Below, one piece after another: positions 17,674 to 25,585 of a stretch of 64,000 nucleotides of DNA (its first letter is position 1; each line of letters opens with the position of its first letter). The notes under the pieces are model-generated. The model worked only from the letters and a program-made list of their open reading frames with translations. It was not told the origin of the DNA and did not search any database. The position numbers were made by a program, and so were the translations under genes. Origin of the DNA: a virus; IMG/VR virus record IMGVR_UViG_3300001460_000004, positions 85,095 through 149,094 of that record; one strand, given 5' to 3'.

Positions 17674-17707
17674 CTTGGATTTTTTTAATTTTTTGCCAGA
17701 AAAAGGT

Positions 17708-17736
17708 TGACCTTTAGTAATATAAGTGTTATATTA
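17708..17736 (+). promoter_or_regulatory. sigma-70-type promoter of a candidate ncRNA
   Basis: TTGACC (17708-17713), exactly 17 nt, TATATT (17731-17736), located after the gp23 terminator. The predicted start is near 17743. No protein-coding gene begins until 18148. Confidence 0.7.
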
Positions 17737-17742
17737 AGTGTA

Positions 17743-18067
17743 TAGCAAAGACGACGGTCTGAGTTAGATGGTGACTGAAGCGATATCGGGGAACGGTATC
17801 AAAGTACTACTTAAAGGGTCTTAGCGGGCTGTGTTTAGCGACTGCAAGTAGGTTCAGGGTTTATAGCACGAGTTCTCTTGTGCCCTGTTGGAGGTAATAA
17901 GTAAGTCCTCCCCATCATTATTAAATTGTGTTTTTTAAAATACACACCAGAGTATATGCACATGCTTTCCCGTGCATGGGACAAGAGCCGAAGGGTAACA
18001 AGTGAGTGTGTATTTTTAAAAACAGATTAGGGTAAAAGAGTAGGTATTAAGTTATCTACTCTTTTTT
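17743..18067 (+). ncRNA. candidate structured noncoding RNA, about 325 nt
   Basis: It lies between its own promoter and its own terminator. There is no ORF above about 18 codons and no ribosome binding site. The 5' half is G+C-richer than its surroundings (45-48% by hand count of two lines). Hairpins: GATATCG-GGGAA-CGGTATC (17782-17800); CAGGG, a bulge, then CACGAG-TTCT-CTTGTG-CCC (17855-17887); GGAGG-loop-CCTCC (17890-17911); and AAAATACACAC (17937-17947) with GTGTGTATTTT (18006-18016), enclosing ATGCAC/GTGCAT. The ACACAC strand can instead pair with TGTGT just upstream, so two exclusive folds are possible. No tRNA T-loop or tmRNA tag is seen. Function unknown. Confidence 0.6.
18034..18067 (+). 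terminator. rho-independent terminator of the candidate ncRNA
   Basis: AAAAGAGTAG and CTACTCTTTT form a perfect 10-bp stem around a 12-nt loop, ending in a run of six T (18062-18067). Confidence 0.8.
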
Positions 18068-18081
18068 CGTTTAAATAACTC

Positions 18082-18129
18082 TATAACACTTTCTGTGTTA
18101 TATTTTGTGAGCGACGGGGTAAAGCCGTC
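18082..18129 (+). promoter_or_regulatory. two-hairpin leader of the Cys-rich peptide gene
   Basis: TATAACAC-TTTCT-GTGTTATA (18082-18102, perfect 8-bp stem) is followed by GACGG-GGTAAAG-CCGTC (18113-18129). AAAGGAGA at about 18136 is then free to bind ribosomes. This could be an operator or leader structure; no clear promoter is assigned. Confidence 0.45.
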
Positions 18130-18147
18130 AAGCAAAAGGAGAATATC

Positions 18148-18315
18148 ATGAAGATAATGGACATACTAGATAAGAAATACACTGAGAAAGGTACATGGAT
18201 CAAAGATGGTGTACTAATGTGTAGTAAAAAATGTTGTGGAGTACCAGTTAAAGAATGTTCCTGTGGCCCCGAGTGTAAACATTGTCAATGCTATAAACTT
18301 AATAAGGAGAAATAA
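18148..18315 (+). CDS. Cys-rich small protein, putative metal binding
   Basis: A 55-codon gene with a good ribosome binding site (AAAGGAGA, about 5 nt before ATG). The N-terminal half is a charged helix (MDILDKKYTEKG). The C-terminal half has eight cysteines and a histidine between residues 25 and 48, including CSKKCC, ECSCGPEC and KHCQC, a pattern suited to binding zinc or an Fe-S centre. Another gene follows 3 nt after the stop, so it is the first of a three-gene run ending in the PiT-like transporter. The family is not recognised. Confidence 0.7.
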   Translation: MKIMDILDKKYTEKGTWIKDGVLMCSKKCCGVPVKECSCGPECKHCQCYKLNKEK

Positions 18316-18318
18316 AAA

Positions 18319-18528
18319 ATGGAAATGTTTATATTAGTATTAAGTATGTGGGGCAAAACAGCCTCAGACGAATGGATGTACATTGGCAACCAATATGTAT
18401 ACAATACTCCTATGACACAAGAACAATGTGAAAATATAATTAACCCAAGTTCGTGGTCGTTCCATGGAACAAATGAATACTACAAGGTACAGTTAGAGTG
18501 TATGCCACAAGGTAGCGAATTAAAATAG
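18319..18528 (+). CDS. small hypothetical protein
   Basis: A 69-residue protein with a short hydrophobic N-terminus (MEMFILVLSMWG) that could be a weak export or membrane-associated segment. It has two cysteines (in EQCENI and LECMPQ) and a pattern WMYIGNQYVYNT...MTQEQC. Small exported proteins with paired Cys and MTxEQC motifs occur in marine bacteria and their phages, but I cannot name the family. AAGGAGAAATAAAAA gives a plausible ribosome binding site. It sits 9 nt before the transporter, which has its own GGAGAAG, implying co-expression. Confidence 0.6.
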   Translation: MEMFILVLSMWGKTASDEWMYIGNQYVYNTPMTQEQCENIINPSSWSFHGTNEYYKVQLECMPQGSELK

Positions 18529-18537
18529 GAGAAGTAT

Positions 18538-19509
18538 ATGGACGCACTCACTCTATGGAGCCTTGTTGGGTTCCTGCTTGCTGCATATGCGGTTATAGCA
18601 AACGATTCAGTACAAACTCTCGGTACATGGATGGCATCAAACAATGAGAGATTCAACTACAAAACACTGTGGATTGCGGCATCCTCTGTCCTATTAGCCA
18701 CACTATGGTATGGCTGGACTGTAAATGGTGGTGACATCAGTTACGGTAGACTTAATAAGATTCCGTGGCAAGAAGTGCAATGGTATCATGCAGCCGCACC
18801 TGCTATATTAGTAGCATTAACTAGAATGGGTGTGCCTGTATCAACTAGTTTCTTAGTACTAAGTGTATTTGCAAGTACATTTGTATTAGAGAAAATGCTT
18901 ATGAAATCGATTATGGGCTACGGTGTTGCAGCCGCATTTGCATATGCAATATGGTTTGCAATACACAAATACTTTGGCAAGTGGTATGATGAAACCGCTC
19001 CTGTTACTGAAAGCAACAAAAAGTTTTGGCGCATCGCACAGTGGGTAGCCACAGGCGGATTGTGGTGGACTTGGCTGTCACATGACATGGCTAACATTGC
19101 AGTGTTCCTTCCACGTGAAGTGCCTATAGACTTAATGGTACTTGTGTCTGTTGTATTCGTAGCAGGCTTGTTCTTTATGTTTAGAGAACGAGGAGGTAAG
19201 ATACAGCAGATTGTATTAGAAAAACACAACACACGATATGTGCGTAGTGCTACACTAATTGATTTGTTCTATTGGCTATGCTTGTATTTCTTTAAAGAGT
19301 TAAATGATATACCTATGTCAACAACTTGGGTATTTGTTGGTTTACTTGCAGGACGTGAACTTGCAATGGCTACTTACTTTGGTAAAAAGAAAACCAGAAG
19401 TGTGTTTCCATTAGTAGCCAAAGACTTTGGTAAGATGATGGTAGGCTTAGGTGCTTCGGTTGCATTAGTTTTAGCAATTCATTATATTATTGTACCAAGT
19501 GGACTTTAA
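18538..19509 (+). CDS. PiT-like (PHO4 family) phosphate transporter
   Basis: The 323-residue membrane protein has about 9-10 hydrophobic segments. It shows the inverted-repeat signatures of inorganic phosphate permeases in degenerate form: IANDSVQTLGT (20-30) and SHDMANIAVFLPR (181-193) for the GANDVANA motifs, and MGVPVSTSF (97-105) and IPMSTTW (258-264) for the paired G-x-P-V/M-S-T motifs. PiT proteins carry phosphate with Na+ or H+. If functional it would be an auxiliary metabolic gene raising phosphate uptake during infection, as pstS does in cyanophages. It lies directly behind the ncRNA and the Cys-rich gene. Divergence leaves the transported ion uncertain. Confidence 0.72.
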   Translation: MDALTLWSLVGFLLAAYAVIANDSVQTLGTWMASNNERFNYKTLWIAASSVLLATLWYGWTVNGGDISYGRLNKIPWQEVQWYHAAAPAILVALTRMGVPVSTSFLVLSVFASTFVLEKMLMKSIMGYGVAAAFAYAIWFAIHKYFGKWYDETAPVTESNKKFWRIAQWVATGGLWWTWLSHDMANIAVFLPREVPIDLMVLVSVVFVAGLFFMFRERGGKIQQIVLEKHNTRYVRSATLIDLFYWLCLYFFKELNDIPMSTTWVFVGLLAGRELAMATYFGKKKTRSVFPLVAKDFGKMMVGLGASVALVLAIHYIIVPSGL

Positions 19510-19515
19510 AATAAA

Positions 19516-19523
19516 GATAAATA
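19516..19523 (+). promoter_or_regulatory. late promoter core GATAAATA
   Basis: GATAAATA, 81 nt before the structural gene at 19605. A GTAGG-loop-CCTAC hairpin lies between it and AAAGGAGAAATCAA. Confidence 0.55.
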
Positions 19524-19604
19524 GACATACACAAAATGTGTTTATGGGAACACCATCTCGTAGTAGGCTAGAACCTACATTGGACTTCTTAAAGGAGAAA
19601 TCAA

Positions 19605-20144
19605 ATGGGCAGACCAATTAAAATAATGAAAGGCGGAAATCAAACAACTGATATTGGATTTCCAGCCGTAAGTACACTGACTGCACCAGTAACACCATCG
19701 GGTCTTGAACCTACTGAATTTTACGGTGTTGTTGGCGGAGATGTTCTTACACCAACTACAGCTGAATCAGGAACACCTGCATATCCAACTATTAATGTAA
19801 GAGTTAAAATTGGTGGAAATTCAGAAGCTGAAGGATTTATACTACGTCAAAAAGGCGCACGTAAATTTTTAGTTTATGATGGAACTAATACAGGCGTTTG
19901 TACTCTATCAGACGAAGCAGATGCTGCACTTAGTAATGATGCTATGACAATTAGCGTATTTTTAAGTGATAGTACCGCAACTCGTTTAAAGAAAATAAAC
20001 AGCAAATGGGGAGTTTCTTGGGCTGATGATCAATATTTCTTGAATGCGTTTCAAGGCGTTGAAGGCGAAACTGCTATTAAATCGGGTAAAGCTGCAAACG
20101 GAACTACTGCATTGGCACGTGTAGAAGTATACAACACACCATAA
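19605..20144 (+). CDS. virion structural protein (head-associated type)
   Basis: The 179-residue protein starts MGRPIKIMKGGN and is mostly beta-strand. It contains FILRQKGARKFLVYDGT and later VFLSDSTATRLKKINSKWGVSW. Small proteins beginning MGRP and carrying an x-L-R-Q-K-G-x-R-x-F-x-V core recur next to capsid or fibre genes in marine T4-like phages and have been reported as virion proteins. It begins the structural cluster, with a late promoter upstream and a strong terminator downstream. Exact location in the particle is unknown. Confidence 0.6.
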   Translation: MGRPIKIMKGGNQTTDIGFPAVSTLTAPVTPSGLEPTEFYGVVGGDVLTPTTAESGTPAYPTINVRVKIGGNSEAEGFILRQKGARKFLVYDGTNTGVCTLSDEADAALSNDAMTISVFLSDSTATRLKKINSKWGVSWADDQYFLNAFQGVEGETAIKSGKAANGTTALARVEVYNTP

Positions 20145-20170
20145 TAAAGTTAAGTAAATTTTACCTAACC

Positions 20171-20209
20171 AGCCTTCCTCAAATACATAGTATAGAGGGA
20201 GGCTTTTTT
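20171..20209 (+). terminator. rho-independent terminator carrying the next gene's Shine-Dalgarno
   Basis: AGCCTTCCTC (20171-20180) pairs with GAGGGAGGCT (20195-20204) over 10 bp including one G-U, followed by a T run (20205-20209). The 3' arm contains GGAGG, placed 8 nt before the ATG at 20211, so folding ends transcription and also hides that ribosome binding site. Confidence 0.85.
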
Positions 20210-20210
20210 A

Positions 20211-20798
20211 ATGATATTTGTTTTAGGTAACGGGCTAAGTCGTAAAGCAGTTGAAATATCTTGGCTCAAACGAAGAGGATTAGTATATGCTTGCAATGCA
20301 GCATATCGACTAGATACCCCGGATGTGTTAGTTGCCACCGATCAGCCCATTGCAACTGAAATACAAAGCTGTGGATATTCATTAAAAAATACATTTTACA
20401 CACGAAGACCGGTTAATGGAACTGGAGCTTTACAACTACCTAAAAAAATATTTGGACATAGTAGCGGCCCAGCGGCTGTGGCATTAGCAAGTGATCAACC
20501 TGAAGAAACCCAGATTTATTTAATAGGATTTGATTTAGGTGGTACTGTTGATGGTAAATTTAACAATCTATATGCAGGAACTAAATTTTATAGGCCTCCT
20601 GAAGCCCCAGTTACTTTTGCAGGTAATTGGGTTCGGCAAATTGCTGCAGTGTGTAAAGAACATCCAGAAAAAAATTATATTCGTATAATTGGAGAAACAA
20701 CAAATAATGATTGCCCTGAGCTAGATGAACTACAAAATGTTGGACAACAGTCTTTTGATAGTTTTTTTGTAGAGCTAAATAGTAGAAAGGATCTATAA
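20211..20798 (+). CDS. putative LIG-motif protein, possibly glycan-related
   Basis: The 195-residue protein reads as an alpha/beta enzyme: an N-terminal FVLGNGLSRKAVEI loop like a nucleotide-binding strand-turn, then ACNAAYRLDTPDVLVATD, and later IYLIGFDLGG and NWVRQIAAV. The combination of GNG, a D near a strand end and LIGFD resembles DUF115/MptE-like and sialyltransferase-like folds, but no known active site can be assigned. The gene at 33901 shares the I-x-L-I-G and N-W-V-x-Q motifs and appears to be a distant paralogue. Its only Shine-Dalgarno lies inside the preceding terminator stem. Confidence 0.55.
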   Translation: MIFVLGNGLSRKAVEISWLKRRGLVYACNAAYRLDTPDVLVATDQPIATEIQSCGYSLKNTFYTRRPVNGTGALQLPKKIFGHSSGPAAVALASDQPEETQIYLIGFDLGGTVDGKFNNLYAGTKFYRPPEAPVTFAGNWVRQIAAVCKEHPEKNYIRIIGETTNNDCPELDELQNVGQQSFDSFFVELNSRKDL

Positions 20799-20802
20799 TG
20801 AC

Positions 20803-21456
20803 ATGAGCACATATAAACGAATTGACGGTGATTATGACATAGTTAGCATTGACCCCAGTGCTGGAGACAATGTCAATATTACCACTCACACTGTTAATGT
20901 TACTGGTAACTTAGATGTTCGTGGTAACATTACTTACATCCGTAGTGAAGATTTAACAGTTGATGATCCGTTTATTACAGTTGCTGGTAATAATACTGGA
21001 AATGTTAGTACTGCTGCTTTCCAAGAGCAAGGGCTAGTTGCACAAACAAGTGCATCAACATTTGCTGGTCTTAGATTTAATAACGGAACACTTGATTGGG
21101 AAATAAGCCCTAGTGTATCAGCAAACGGTGCACCAATAACATCTTATGCTGCCATTGGCACTTCAGGAAGTACTGTACCAGGTGTGCCACTTAATTCAAT
21201 ACAATTTAACTCATCTAATACGTTTGGTGGGTCAACAAATTTACAATTTGATTCAAGTACAAATAAACTTACATTGCAAGGACAAGCAGTATTGGGCAAT
21301 ATTGGTAGTTCACCTAGTAGTGTAGCAAACTCAGCAGTAATTTATCACAAAGCATCTAGTGGTGTTGGAGGCTCTGGTGTTTACGCAAGGACAGCCACAC
21401 AAGATGTTGAGTTAGTTGATAAACAAGCCGCACTTGTGTATTCTATAATATTTTGA
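20803..21456 (+). CDS. tail-fibre-type structural protein
   Basis: A 217-residue beta-rich, Ser/Thr/Asn/Gly-rich protein. The segment VNVTGNLDVRGNITYIRSEDLTVDDPFITVAGN closely parallels the start of the large fibre at 27003 (NLTVNGEV...DLVIEDPLMVLAKN), showing a shared N-terminal beta-helix module. It also holds an IQFNSSNTFGGSTNLQFDSS module common to marine phage fibres. It lies in the fibre cluster and precedes two small beta-rich proteins. The exact fibre part is unknown. Confidence 0.65.
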   Translation: MSTYKRIDGDYDIVSIDPSAGDNVNITTHTVNVTGNLDVRGNITYIRSEDLTVDDPFITVAGNNTGNVSTAAFQEQGLVAQTSASTFAGLRFNNGTLDWEISPSVSANGAPITSYAAIGTSGSTVPGVPLNSIQFNSSNTFGGSTNLQFDSSTNKLTLQGQAVLGNIGSSPSSVANSAVIYHKASSGVGGSGVYARTATQDVELVDKQAALVYSIIF

Positions 21457-21464
21457 GGTAAAAA

Positions 21465-21779
21465 ATGACAATCGCAATAGGAAATGTAACCACAACACCA
21501 ACTGCTATGTATACTAGTACAGGTAATACTGCAATTACATATTTAAATTTATGTAATTATAGTGGTGCTAACGTAACAGCTAACGTTTATGTAGTACCAA
21601 ACGGTAGTTCTTTTAGTACGTTAAATCAAAACGTAGCAAATCAATCTATCACTACACTTGATTCTTTTCAGTATTACGTAGGACCAGAAAAACTATTAGT
21701 AGAAAATGGTGATACTGTAGTAGTAAGCTGTAGTGCTAACAATTCTATAAACTGTACAACTAGTTTCATATCGATTTAA
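21465..21779 (+). CDS. small beta-rich structural protein
   Basis: A 104-residue protein with the pattern TTPTAMYTSTGNTAITYLNLCNYSG... and GPEKLLVENGDTVVVS, an all-beta fold with no catalytic motifs. Proteins of this form are frequent in marine T4-like fibre clusters and are probably minor virion components. The 92-residue protein at 55765 has the same general composition but little direct similarity. GAGGTAAAAA precedes the start codon. Confidence 0.55.
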   Translation: MTIAIGNVTTTPTAMYTSTGNTAITYLNLCNYSGANVTANVYVVPNGSSFSTLNQNVANQSITTLDSFQYYVGPEKLLVENGDTVVVSCSANNSINCTTSFISI

Positions 21780-21782
21780 TAC

Positions 21783-22181
21783 ATGGGCAGACTGTTAAAG
21801 AATAGACATTTAGCGCCAGGAGAAGAAGGAGTTGTTATTCCAGCAGGGGCAACCTCCACTAGACCTTCTGCTCCAGTGTTTGGGTTAATTCGATTTAACA
21901 CAGATAACAATTCAGTAGAATATTTTAACGGTACACAGTTTAATACGTTATCTAATGCTGACTCTTTAAGTTACACAGTTGACACATTCACAGGAGATGG
22001 AAGTACAACAGTGTTTACTATGACTGTTGCTGAAGCAACAACCTCACAATTTATGGTGTTTGTAGGTAGTATATATCAAGACAGCACTTCGGCATATACA
22101 GTAGACGGTGGATTTGATATTACATTTACGTCGGCACCTCCCGCGGGCCTTCCGATATCGATTATACACAGTCAAACGTAA
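21783..22181 (+). CDS. fibre-associated structural protein
   Basis: The 132-residue protein shows two modules found again in the larger fibres: GLIRFNTDNNSVEYFNGTQF (compare LRFNTTTTGVEVYNGSSW at 25585 and IRFNTTLDNLEFYDSSAW at 27003) and DTFTGDGSTTVFTM followed by a short IYQDSTSAYTV repeat. It is therefore a mini version of the fibre building blocks, probably a tail-fibre or whisker component. The start MGRLLKNRHLAPGE resembles other marine phage structural proteins. Confidence 0.6.
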   Translation: MGRLLKNRHLAPGEEGVVIPAGATSTRPSAPVFGLIRFNTDNNSVEYFNGTQFNTLSNADSLSYTVDTFTGDGSTTVFTMTVAEATTSQFMVFVGSIYQDSTSAYTVDGGFDITFTSAPPAGLPISIIHSQT

Positions 22182-22194
22182 GCCCGAAGTTCAT

Positions 22195-22202
22195 ATAAAT
22201 AC
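22195..22202 (+). promoter_or_regulatory. late promoter TATAAATA
   Basis: A perfect 8-base T4 late consensus, 20 nt before the ATG of the PKD-repeat fibre. Confidence 0.75.
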
Positions 22203-22222
22203 GTTAATAGTATAGGAACGAA

Positions 22223-25200
22223 ATGGCAATTAATCGAATCCAAGGCAACATTTTAGCTGACAACTTGCAACGTGGATCAAATCTATCAGTTCAAGGCAAT
22301 TTAGCTTATTTTGATGTAACAAACAGTAGAGTTGGTATTAATACTAGCACTCCTGGTACTGCTCTACAGGTTGTGGGTGTTAGTACTCTTGGTAATGTAA
22401 CAATTACTGGCAATGCCATTGCTTCAAATTTAAATAAACTTCAACTTGGCGCCAACAGTGTTATTAGCATCACTGGAGGAACAAACGAGCAAGTTCTAAC
22501 AACAGACGGATCTGGTGGTTTGTCTTGGACAACAGCTGGAAATGTTGATGCATTATTGGGCAATGCAATTGATTTAGGAACACCATCTGATGGAAGTTTA
22601 ACTTCAAACGTTGCATATGATCAATGGACAGTTACTACTCATGTTACTGATGGACTTGATGATTTGAACCAAGTTGCATTAAATATTGCCAACAGTACAT
22701 ATGTAGGTAGGGTAGATTTTAGTGGTACACCTATTGCCGGTGCATCTCCTATGACTGTAACATTTACAGGAGAGTATGTAGGAAACCCTACTAGTTTTTT
22801 ATGGGACTTTGGCGATGGCAATACAAGCACAGCAGGAAGTAGTGTAAGTCACACTTATCAAAATGATTCAGGTGGAACATTTACTGTTAACTTTACAGCA
22901 TCAAATCCAACCGGCACATTCTCAGGAAATGCTGCTGCAGGCGCTCGTGGAAGTGTTGATAACGAAAGCAAAACAAATTATATTACACTTTATACTCCAA
23001 ACCCAATACCTTCATTTACTATTACAGATGACACAATTGACAGTGGAGCATCGGCTGAAATTACAAATGGTACACAGTATGCAACTAGTTTTCAACTAGA
23101 TTGGGGAGCAGGTGCAGGTAATATTGATCCAGGAGATACCTGGACCACAGCAACAAATACATACACTAACGCTGGTGGCGATACTCGATATACTATTACT
23201 CTTTATGCAATTAGTAATACAGCTGGTCCTAGTGATGTAACAGTATCAGTAACTGATACCATTGATGTATTTACAGCACAAACTTCTCAGTTTACAGCAA
23301 ACACAACAACAGTGATTAATCAAGAATCAACTAGTGGTGGGGTTGTAGAATTTACAAATACTGTTTCTACTGATCCTGGTACTACTGCAATTTTTGGCAG
23401 TGGTCAAAAATATCTTTGGACTTGGGGAGATAGTTCAACAAACAGTGTAAACATACAAAGTGGGGTAGCAGGTAATCCAGGCACTCCACTTGATCATACA
23501 TTTGCATTAAGTAGCAGTCAACAATCCGCCGGAACTACAGCAACATTTGAAGTACAGTTATCAGTTGAAACAGGGCATACATCAAGTCCCTTCCAAAGTG
23601 CTAATGTTACAATCAGTGTTGAGCCCGATGTAAGAGCAATTTTTGAAACTACTGCTAATATTATTAGTGATCGTACAGGTGATACAGCTCAAGACGGGTA
23701 TATTTTTACAGATTATCGAACTGGCGCAAGCAGGGCTCAATTCCAATTCCGCAATGATAGTCAAAATGGCGACATATATGCATTTAACTGGGGAGATGGA
23801 ACAACAACAGGCAATATCAATAATGGCAGTGCTGGTACTCCTGGCCAAGCCAACTTGCTTCATACATATACATCAACTGGTAGTGAAACATTAACCCTTA
23901 ATGCATACGGAACACCTGGTACAATTGTACAAGATGATACTGAAACAAAAGCAAATTACCTTACTATCAACAGTAATCCAAGTGCTCCTGGTGCACTAAG
24001 CAGCAAAACTCTATCAATGAGTACGAGCAACCAGGGTACTAATCCAAAACTAGCCTCAAGTGCCACAGATCAAACTGGCGGAAATATTCCTTCTGCTGGA
24101 ACAAGTGTTACTCGTTATACAAGTAGTACACCAATTGTTAGTGGCACAATTACTAATGCTAATACTAGCACCGGCGGTGATATTACAGCATTTGTTAACA
24201 ATAGTGCAGATGGTACTACTAATTTTACAGTTGATAGTGATAAAACAGGAACATATACAAGTTTAGTTGTTGTTGCAGATGGTGATGCACACACTGAAAT
24301 AAGTGCAAGTACTTACCCAACTGGATTTTATAAAGTATTTGATGCAAGAATTAGCAAAGCATTAAGCGGATTAGGGTTAGGGTATAATGATTATAGATTA
24401 AATCACAGTACCACAGGTGATACTAATGCTGTAGGTTTTGTTAAAGATGATATGACTAATGCCCCAACTGTGGTACAAGGTAGTACAACTATTAGTGAAA
24501 ATACAGCTGGGACTTATAGGTATATTTCTGGTATTCCATATTACAATAGTGGATCACCAAGTATTGATATTACAGGATTAGCAGTAGGTGACTTAGTTGG
24601 ACAAACATACAGGGATACGTCAACACCATTACAATTTACACCCGGAACAACAACTGAAGGAACTAGCGGTTCAATTATTGGAACACAAACTAAAACATAT
24701 GCACAAATAGACGGATCTCCTACATTTTTAAACGGAGGAATACCTATTGCTAGCACTGGTGTTGGTAGTAACTACACAATGGGTACTATAAATGTTAGTG
24801 TTAACGGTAGTGCTAGAGCAGTTGGGTATATAGATGCTCAAATGTTTAATGTTAATGGATCTAGTTCAGTTACAGACTTAACAAACAAATATATTCAAGT
24901 TTATAGTTCAAGTCTAACTGGATTTGATGAAGAAAATATACCAGTTGCAGATGCATTAGGAAGTGTTTTTGACGATGACGGTAAACGTGTAACAGGGTTT
25001 GGTACTGCTTCCGACACACCAAGTTATAATAGTGCAACAAATTTTTACACGTCAAATGCCTGGACTGGAGCTGTTACAGTTGCAGGAACAACCGAAGCAA
25101 TTGTACGTTGGGGAACAGTCTCGCACTTTGCAACTGATTTAAGCAGTGGATATCTACCAGTTGGTGGAGATCTAGCGACTAGTAGATCAGGCACGCAATA

Positions 25201-25585
25201 TTTAACATTTGCATTTAGACGAGCAACAGTTGCAAATTTTGATATCAGCTTAAACAGTAGTACAGGTATCACCGGGTTATGGATAGCAAGTCCCGGTACT
25301 GCTATTGATAATGCAAGTACATTAAATGGATGGGTCGAAGGAACAACTCAATATGCAGGCGCAGGTGTTCCTGGAGCTGATACAGGCAATGGTGGTAATG
25401 GTGGTAATGGCTGTGCATTAACTGGTGCTGACGTAGTACCAACAGGTTCATCAATAAATGCAGCTTATACTATGACACTTGGTAGTGCAAATAGTTCAAA
25501 CGCTACAGGTAATAATGTATTAGTACGCATTGCACTTGCAAGTGGACAAACTCTTACGAGTGTTAGTGTAGGAGTACAAACTTAA
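22223..25585 (+). CDS. large tail fibre with PKD-like repeats
   Basis: The 1120-residue protein starts MAINRIQGNILADNLQRGSN, a conserved marine fibre N-terminus, with GNLAYFDVTNSRVGINTSTP. PKD-like domains are marked by WDFGDGNTS (near 192), WGAGAGNIDPG (near 290), WTWGDSSTNS (near 398) and FNWGDGTTTGN (near 520), each followed by a HTY or TNTYT-type strand. Such immunoglobulin-like folds often bind carbohydrate or act as spacers. The C-terminal third is Ser/Thr/Gly-rich with GNGGNGGNG. It overlaps the next gene by one base. It is most likely a host-recognition fibre. Confidence 0.75.
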   Translation: MAINRIQGNILADNLQRGSNLSVQGNLAYFDVTNSRVGINTSTPGTALQVVGVSTLGNVTITGNAIASNLNKLQLGANSVISITGGTNEQVLTTDGSGGLSWTTAGNVDALLGNAIDLGTPSDGSLTSNVAYDQWTVTTHVTDGLDDLNQVALNIANSTYVGRVDFSGTPIAGASPMTVTFTGEYVGNPTSFLWDFGDGNTSTAGSSVSHTYQNDSGGTFTVNFTASNPTGTFSGNAAAGARGSVDNESKTNYITLYTPNPIPSFTITDDTIDSGASAEITNGTQYATSFQLDWGAGAGNIDPGDTWTTATNTYTNAGGDTRYTITLYAISNTAGPSDVTVSVTDTIDVFTAQTSQFTANTTTVINQESTSGGVVEFTNTVSTDPGTTAIFGSGQKYLWTWGDSSTNSVNIQSGVAGNPGTPLDHTFALSSSQQSAGTTATFEVQLSVETGHTSSPFQSANVTISVEPDVRAIFETTANIISDRTGDTAQDGYIFTDYRTGASRAQFQFRNDSQNGDIYAFNWGDGTTTGNINNGSAGTPGQANLLHTYTSTGSETLTLNAYGTPGTIVQDDTETKANYLTINSNPSAPGALSSKTLSMSTSNQGTNPKLASSATDQTGGNIPSAGTSVTRYTSSTPIVSGTITNANTSTGGDITAFVNNSADGTTNFTVDSDKTGTYTSLVVVADGDAHTEISASTYPTGFYKVFDARISKALSGLGLGYNDYRLNHSTTGDTNAVGFVKDDMTNAPTVVQGSTTISENTAGTYRYISGIPYYNSGSPSIDITGLAVGDLVGQTYRDTSTPLQFTPGTTTEGTSGSIIGTQTKTYAQIDGSPTFLNGGIPIASTGVGSNYTMGTINVSVNGSARAVGYIDAQMFNVNGSSSVTDLTNKYIQVYSSSLTGFDEENIPVADALGSVFDDDGKRVTGFGTASDTPSYNSATNFYTSNAWTGAVTVAGTTEAIVRWGTVSHFATDLSSGYLPVGGDLATSRSGTQYLTFAFRRATVANFDISLNSSTGITGLWIASPGTAIDNASTLNGWVEGTTQYAGAGVPGADTGNGGNGGNGCALTGADVVPTGSSINAAYTMTLGSANSSNATGNNVLVRIALASGQTLTSVSVGVQT

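Noticed and set aside
17743-18067. tRNA or tmRNA
   Set aside because: No T-loop GTTCRA motif, CCA end, acceptor stem or tag-peptide reading frame was seen on either strand.
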